NCBI GenBank assembly: GCA_900554715.1
Contig: USIN01000043.1
Location: 1 to 11,282 of the forward strand
DNA length: 11,282 nucleotides
Source: an uncultured Bacteroidales bacterium
GTDB taxonomy: Bacteria > Bacteroidota > Bacteroidia > Bacteroidales > Muribaculaceae
Reading direction: 5' to 3'
Part shown: positions 7,499 through 11,282 of the stretch, in pieces
Position numbering within the stretch: position 1 is the first letter of the stretch
How the letters are laid out: every line of letters begins with the position of its first letter
Made by a program: the position numbers and the translations under genes
The notes under the pieces: model-generated
Seen by the model: only the letters and a program-made list of their open reading frames with translations
Database searches by the model: none
Told to the model about the DNA's origin: nothing

Positions 7499-9289
7499 AT
7501 GGCAATGAAAAAAATAATTCCGGTATTTATGTTGGCTTTGGCGGCCGGACTGTCTTCATGTGAAGATTGGATAGATACTAAGCCGAAAGATTCGGTCGAC
7601 GACATCGCTTATTTTAAAAACGATGATCAATTTAAGCTGTTCACCAATCCCTACTATAACAACCTGCTCACTAAAGAGCCTTATACAGAGCAGAGTGACC
7701 AGTATGTGCAGATGAATCTGTCAGCGGTCATTATCGGCGGCAACCGCCGTCAGGTGCCCGAATCGGGCGGAGGCTGGTCATGGGGTACGTTGCGTCGTAT
7801 AAACGAGTGTCTCGACCATGCCGACCAGTGTGAAGACGAATCGGTCAGAGATCATTATGTGGCTCTGTCGAGATTCTTCCGCGCATATTTTTATTTCGAG
7901 AAAGTTAAGCGTTTCGGCGATGTGCCCTGGTATGACAAACCTATCGGTTCGGCTGATACTGAGCAGTTGCAAAAAGCACGCGATTCTCGCGAATTTGTAA
8001 TGACCGAGATGCTTAAAGACATCGACTACGCAATAAAAATACTTCCCGTAAAAGCCAAGAATCCCGATAACCCCTATCGTGTGTCGCACGGTGCGGCTCT
8101 CGCGCTGAAAGCACAGTTCTGCCTCTATGAGGGAACATATCGCAAATATCACAACATCAGCCTCGAAGGACATGCTGCCGCTGCCGCCAAGCAGCTTATG
8201 GATGAGAAAGAATATAAGCTATACAGCACCAATAATCCCTCGAAAGACTATCTGACGCTCTTCACCCTTGAAGATGCCAATCCCGATGAATTTATCCTTG
8301 CGATACGTAATAATTATTCTCTTGGTGTATGCCATAACGCCAACGGCCTGTCTTTCCAGCCCACACAGGGCATCCCTGGTCTGACCCGAAACTTCATCAA
8401 CACCTATCTGATGAAAGACGGCAGCCGCTTCACCGACAAAGCCGGCTGGCAGACTATGGTCTTCGCCGATGAGATGAAAGACCGTGACCCGCGCCTGTTC
8501 CAAAGCATCCGTGGCCTCGGTTACACCCGTATCGGCAAGAGCGAAGTGCTTGCACCTGATTTCGGCTACTGCACAACAGGTTATATGCCGATTAAATTCA
8601 TCGTTGCGCCTGATGTCAATGGCGGTCAGGTAGACCGCGGCGGCCGTAACACAAACGATATCCCCGTTTACCGTTACGCCGAAGTCCTTCTCAACTATGC
8701 GGAAGCCAAGGCCGAGCTCGGCACCCTCACCCAGGAAGACCTCAACAACTCTGTCAATCTTATCCGCAAGCGTGCCGGCATGCCCGACCTTATCATGGCC
8801 GACGCCAACGCCACGCCCGACCCCTATCTGCTGTCGGCTGAGACAGGCTTCACCAACGTGACAGGCAACAATGCCGGCGTCATCCTCGAGATCCGTCGCG
8901 AGCGCGGCATCGAGCTTCTTGAAGAAGGCTTCCGTCTTGGCGACCTCTTCCGCTGGAAGGCCGGTCTGAGACTCAACCAGTCGATTCAGGGCATGTATTT
9001 CCCCGGTCCCGGCGAATATGACTTGACAGGCGACGGCAAGGTAAACCTCGTGCTTTATGCAAACGGCACACCTGCACCCTCGGCCCCCGCCGGTGCTCTT
9101 GTAAAAGAAATCGGCAAGGAGATTCTGCTCTCAGAGGGCACAAGCGGTTATGTCGATTATCACAAAAACCACGAGCGCTATGGCTTCAACGAGGGCCGCG
9201 ACTACCTCTATCCGATACCCATCAACGAACGTTCGCTCAACCATAACCTCACTCAGAACCCGGGCTGGAACGACGGTCTTGATTTCTAA
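7499..9289 (+). CDS. SusD/RagB-family substrate-binding outer-membrane lipoprotein
   Basis: The chosen start, ATG 7499, gives 596 residues and a normal lipoprotein signal MAMKKIIPVF...LSSC with Cys21. ATG 7505 is equally possible. The frame is open further up to ATG 7442, but that would overlap the SusC gene and put a poor sequence before the signal peptide. SusD hallmarks are present: LRRINECLDHADQ (98-110), LSRFFRAYFYFEKVKRFGDV (123-142), VYRYAEVLLNYAEAKAELG (390-408), ILEIRRERGIELLEEGFRLG (462-481), and a C-terminal YLYPIPINERSLNHNL. The protein is expected to sit on the cell surface as the lid of the SusC barrel and to hold the ligand through its helical TPR-like face. A loop DLTGDGKVN at 508-516 resembles an EF-hand or dockerin calcium site. 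The gene lies 14 bases after susC-like and 31 before the BACON gene. Confidence 0.96.
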   Translation: MAMKKIIPVFMLALAAGLSSCEDWIDTKPKDSVDDIAYFKNDDQFKLFTNPYYNNLLTKEPYTEQSDQYVQMNLSAVIIGGNRRQVPESGGGWSWGTLRRINECLDHADQCEDESVRDHYVALSRFFRAYFYFEKVKRFGDVPWYDKPIGSADTEQLQKARDSREFVMTEMLKDIDYAIKILPVKAKNPDNPYRVSHGAALALKAQFCLYEGTYRKYHNISLEGHAAAAAKQLMDEKEYKLYSTNNPSKDYLTLFTLEDANPDEFILAIRNNYSLGVCHNANGLSFQPTQGIPGLTRNFINTYLMKDGSRFTDKAGWQTMVFADEMKDRDPRLFQSIRGLGYTRIGKSEVLAPDFGYCTTGYMPIKFIVAPDVNGGQVDRGGRNTNDIPVYRYAEVLLNYAEAKAELGTLTQEDLNNSVNLIRKRAGMPDLIMADANATPDPYLLSAETGFTNVTGNNAGVILEIRRERGIELLEEGFRLGDLFRWKAGLRLNQSIQGMYFPGPGEYDLTGDGKVNLVLYANGTPAPSAPAGALVKEIGKEILLSEGTSGYVDYHKNHERYGFNEGRDYLYPIPINERSLNHNLTQNPGWNDGLDF

Positions 9290-9320
9290 CAGCTTTTCTT
9301 TAATTCAATAAGACAGAACG

Positions 9321-10853
9321 ATGAATAAGAAACTAAATATATTCGTAATAGCGCTGCTGGCCTGCCTCGGCTTCGCCGTGACATCATGCGACGATGACGA
9401 CGACAACAAGCTGTCGAAGGCAACGATGACCAGCGCCACATATCTTGACTTTGATGCTGAAAACGCCCAGACCGCCATCATCACGGTTTATGCCGACGCA
9501 GCGTGGTCGGTAGTCGAGGCCCCCGACTGGGTAGCCGTAGAGCCGGCGGCCGGTGTCGGCGTTACTGAAGTCAGAATTTCTGTCGGCGACAACTACCGCG
9601 ACGGCGCACCCGACAATCCCCGCAAGGCAAAAGTTGTCTTCAAAGGCGCCACCCTCGAGAGCATGTCGATCGTCGAGGTTCGCCAGAGCGGCGACAAATT
9701 CCGCGACCTCCCCGTCATAAAGGCCGCAGAGGCTGAAGCTCTCGCCGACGAGAAGATGAGCAAGATCGAGAACCTTGTCGTGATGGGCAAGATCGGTGAG
9801 GATGCCGTAGCCACCGACGGCACGGCCAACATCTTCATCACCTATGTCGCCGACGGCGGTCTCGATATGATTGCCCCCGGCGACGTCATCACCCTCGAAG
9901 GAACAAAGATGACCGACGCGCGCAAACTGCCCTATTTCACGGCCGACCGCGTCACGATGACCGACCACGTCTCTGAAGTGACATATCCCGAAGCTGTCGA
10001 CATCACCGCTCAGCTCGACAGCTACTCGGCCCCGACGTATACCTATGTGATGGCCACCGGTATCCTCGACGGCACGACGCTCGTTGTCGACGGAGCCACC
10101 AACACACTCAGCGTCGTCGGCTCGGGTCCCGCCGTCGACATGAACGCCCTGAGCGGCCACAAGGTAACGCTCAAAGGCTACTATGCAGGCACAGCCACCC
10201 CGATTGTGCGTTTCTTCGCCATGGAGGCCGAAGACCTCGGCATCTTCGAGGTCGTCTACTTCGCCGACGACTTCGAATGGTTCGAACCTTGGTCAAGCCA
10301 GACTCCCGCCGGCGATACAATCGGCTCGAACGACTCTGACGCCACAGCCCAGCAGCTCGGCACCAACAAAGTCGACGACGTATCGACCTACGACGCCCTC
10401 CTTGAAAGAGGATATGACATCATCGCCACACACCATCCCGACAAATCAGAGCGCAAACCGCAGGCTCAGACCTACCTCCAGCGCAACTACCTCAAATTCG
10501 GCCTCACAGGCTATCAGAGCGGTATCGTGCTGCCGAAGATCGAGGGCGTGCCATCAGGCGCACATCTGTTGCTCACGTTCGACACCTGTACACAGCGCCA
10601 GGGCAGCGGCGTCTTCGACGACACCGAACTTGTCGTCATCGTCGAGACCGGTGCGGCCCGCAGCGAATTCGAGTTCCCCGTGCCGCATCCCGAAAAGGAC
10701 GGTGCCTATAAGTGGGCGAAAGTCGAAGTCGACCTCGAAGGCGTCACTGTGACACCCGATACAAAAATCACCATCCGCAATGCCGACAGCCAGTGGCCAA
10801 GCTCTAAGGCCCTCCGCTGGTATCTCGACAACCTCAAACTCAAGGAAAAATAA
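9321..10853 (+). CDS. BACON-domain surface lipoprotein, probable SusE/F-position ligand-binding protein
   Basis: A 510-residue lipoprotein with lipobox AVTSC (Cys23) followed by five aspartates, an acidic patch like the lipoprotein export signal of Bacteroidota surface lipoproteins. Residues about 34-125 form a BACON-like domain (ITVYADAAWSVVEAPDWVAV, VEVRQSGD). Residues about 130-305 look like two beta-rich, OB-fold-like modules: ENLVVMGKIGED, GDVITLEGTKM and then YVMATGILDGTTL, GHKVTLKGYY, similar to what is seen in DUF5689-type proteins. Residues about 310-510 (FADDFEWFEPW, LKFGLTGYQSGIVLP, ending LRWYLDNLKLK) resemble a jelly-roll binding module. No catalytic motif is seen. It ends the operon, where surface glycan-binding proteins usually sit, so ligand capture is the likely role. 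BACON is fairly secure; the other domain assignments are by eye and the ligand is unknown. Confidence 0.8.
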   Translation: MNKKLNIFVIALLACLGFAVTSCDDDDDNKLSKATMTSATYLDFDAENAQTAIITVYADAAWSVVEAPDWVAVEPAAGVGVTEVRISVGDNYRDGAPDNPRKAKVVFKGATLESMSIVEVRQSGDKFRDLPVIKAAEAEALADEKMSKIENLVVMGKIGEDAVATDGTANIFITYVADGGLDMIAPGDVITLEGTKMTDARKLPYFTADRVTMTDHVSEVTYPEAVDITAQLDSYSAPTYTYVMATGILDGTTLVVDGATNTLSVVGSGPAVDMNALSGHKVTLKGYYAGTATPIVRFFAMEAEDLGIFEVVYFADDFEWFEPWSSQTPAGDTIGSNDSDATAQQLGTNKVDDVSTYDALLERGYDIIATHHPDKSERKPQAQTYLQRNYLKFGLTGYQSGIVLPKIEGVPSGAHLLLTFDTCTQRQGSGVFDDTELVVIVETGAARSEFEFPVPHPEKDGAYKWAKVEVDLEGVTVTPDTKITIRNADSQWPSSKALRWYLDNLKLKEK

Positions 10854-10877
10854 TTTGAATTCCTGATAAACACAACC

Positions 10878-10915
10878 GAGCGCCCCGACAGCCCATTGAG
10901 CCTGCCGGGGCGCTC
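10878..10915 (+). terminator. Probable transcription terminator of the operon
   Basis: A perfect 10-base inverted repeat, GAGCGCCCCG (10878-10887) and CGGGGCGCTC (10906-10915), encloses an 18-base loop 24 bases after the BACON gene stop. The bases after it (AACATTTACACATTT) are T-containing but not a clean T tract, so termination efficiency is uncertain. Being nearly symmetrical, it could also act on a convergent transcript from beyond the window. Confidence 0.7.
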
Positions 10916-11026
10916 AACATTTACACATTTAAAATGCAAAATTCATAATTCACAATTCACAATCGCGAACAGAAGGACAAAGTTTTTATAAGCCCCATGG
11001 CACGGCCGCGTCAGGTGATATGGAGG

Positions 11027-11042
11027 TACGGCTTCAGCCGTA
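11027..11042. repeat. REP-like palindrome, copy 1
   Basis: Perfect inverted repeat TACGGCT-TC-AGCCGTA, able to fold as a 6-bp stem with a TTCA tetraloop in RNA or single-stranded DNA. It is identical to the copy at 11143-11158, 116 bases later. Confidence 0.8.
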
Positions 11043-11142
11043 GCGCCGCCATTCCAAGAACACAAGACCATAAGGCCAAAAGAACATAAGATTAATTTAA
11101 TGCAAAATGCACAATTCACAATCGCGTTAGGCGATATGGAGG

Positions 11143-11158
11143 TACGGCTTCAGCCGTA
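11143..11158. repeat. REP-like palindrome, copy 2
   Basis: Identical to copy 1. It is preceded by a second small inverted repeat, ATCGC-GTTAG-GCGAT (11121-11135), so this unit can form two hairpins in a row. Confidence 0.8.
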
Positions 11159-11265
11159 GCGCTCCCATTTCAAGAACACAAGGCCACAAGGACATAAGAA
11201 CATAAGATTAATTCAATGCAAAAAGCACAATGCACAATTCACAATCGCGTCAGGCGATATGTAGG

Positions 11266-11281
11266 TGCGGCTTCAGCCGTA
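11266..11281. repeat. REP-like palindrome, copy 3 (at window edge)
   Basis: TGCGGCTTCAGCCGTA: one A-to-G change in the left arm, which still allows a G-T pair, so the fold is kept. The companion inverted repeat ATCGC-GTCAG-GCGAT (11243-11257) is also kept. The distance from copy 2 is 123 bases, 7 more than the first interval, explained by one extra heptamer. Confidence 0.75.
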
Positions 11282-11282
11282 G

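Larger units (their letters stand above)
10854..11282. other. Noncoding region after the operon: terminator hairpin and tandem repeat array
   Basis: No credible gene or promoter is visible on either strand in these 429 bases. The first part holds a GC-rich hairpin that probably ends the operon transcript. From 10933 to the window edge the sequence is a composite tandem repeat. Confidence 0.75.
10933..11282. repeat. Composite tandem repeat array with REP-like hairpins (2.5 copies, continues off window)
   Basis: Three copies begin with AATGCAAAA at 10933, 11099 and 11215, with lengths 166, 116 and at least 68 bases. Each has, in order: 3-4 heptamers of the type AATKCAN; a core like CGCGTYAGGCGATATGGAGG; the hairpin TACGGCTTCAGCCGTA (a 6-base stem with a TTCA loop, or 7-base arms around TC); GCGC and CCATT-like sequence; four octamers of the type NNCAYAAG; and ATTAATT. 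From the core to the end of the unit, copies 1 and 2 are the same length (88 bases). They differ only by substitutions there, and by one heptamer and a 43-base insertion in copy 1 before it. The palindrome suggests a REP/BIME-type extragenic element; no RAYT transposase is in view. Confidence 0.85.

Noticed and set aside
9384..10160. 258-residue minus-strand open frame inside the BACON gene
   Set aside because: It is antisense to a coherent lipoprotein, rich in Asp, Gly and Val as expected from mirrored codons, with no domain or control signals.
10933..11282. CRISPR array
   Set aside because: The units are over 110 bases and similar along their whole length, with no unique spacers and no cas genes; this is a tandem extragenic repeat.

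Overview
The window looks like chromosomal DNA from a member of the Bacteroidota, most likely order Bacteroidales. The grounds are a SusC/SusD pair, lipoproteins with acidic residues right after the lipobox cysteine, a BACON-type module, promoters of the Bacteroides TTTG / TAnnTTTG type, and starts with no clear Shine-Dalgarno sequence. A gut family such as Muribaculaceae would fit the GC-rich codon third positions, but that is a guess.

Left end, minus strand (1-1882): the 5' part of a YifB/ComM-type Mg-chelatase-like AAA+ ATPase runs off the window. A lipoprotein with a DUF4369-like N-terminus and a thioredoxin-like C-terminus lacking CxxC lies directly upstream of it. The gap is 23 bases, so the two genes probably share a transcript. 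Its likely promoter has a TAACTTTG -7 box at 1919-1912.

Divergent control region (1883-2180): AT-rich, with no believable gene. It holds the minus-strand promoter and a strong Bacteroides-type promoter facing right (TTTG 2051-2054, 20-base spacer, TACTTTTA 2075-2082). Overlapping the -33 box is an array of inverted repeats with an exact 20-base period (GAAANTTTTTNTTTC twice), a good candidate operator. A leader of about 90 nt with a small GC-rich hairpin follows.

Plus-strand operon (2181-10853): four tightly spaced genes (gaps 36, 14 and 31 bases). They encode a calcineurin-like metallophosphoesterase lipoprotein, a SusC/RagA TonB-dependent transporter, a SusD/RagB binding lipoprotein, and a BACON-containing lipoprotein in the place where SusE/SusF or other surface glycan-binding proteins usually sit. 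No glycoside hydrolase, lyase, sulfatase or regulator is present. The simplest reading is an envelope system that captures and imports a phosphorylated or phosphodiester ligand, with the phosphoesterase as its only enzyme in view. The substrate is unknown. The operon ends at a 10-bp GC-rich hairpin (10878-10915).

Right end (10916-11282): noncoding, filled by 2.5 copies of a composite tandem repeat of about 116-166 bases. Each copy has an AT-rich heptamer tract, a small inverted repeat, a REP-like hairpin (TACGGC-TTCA-GCCGTA) and a tract of four degenerate octamers. The array continues past the window edge.
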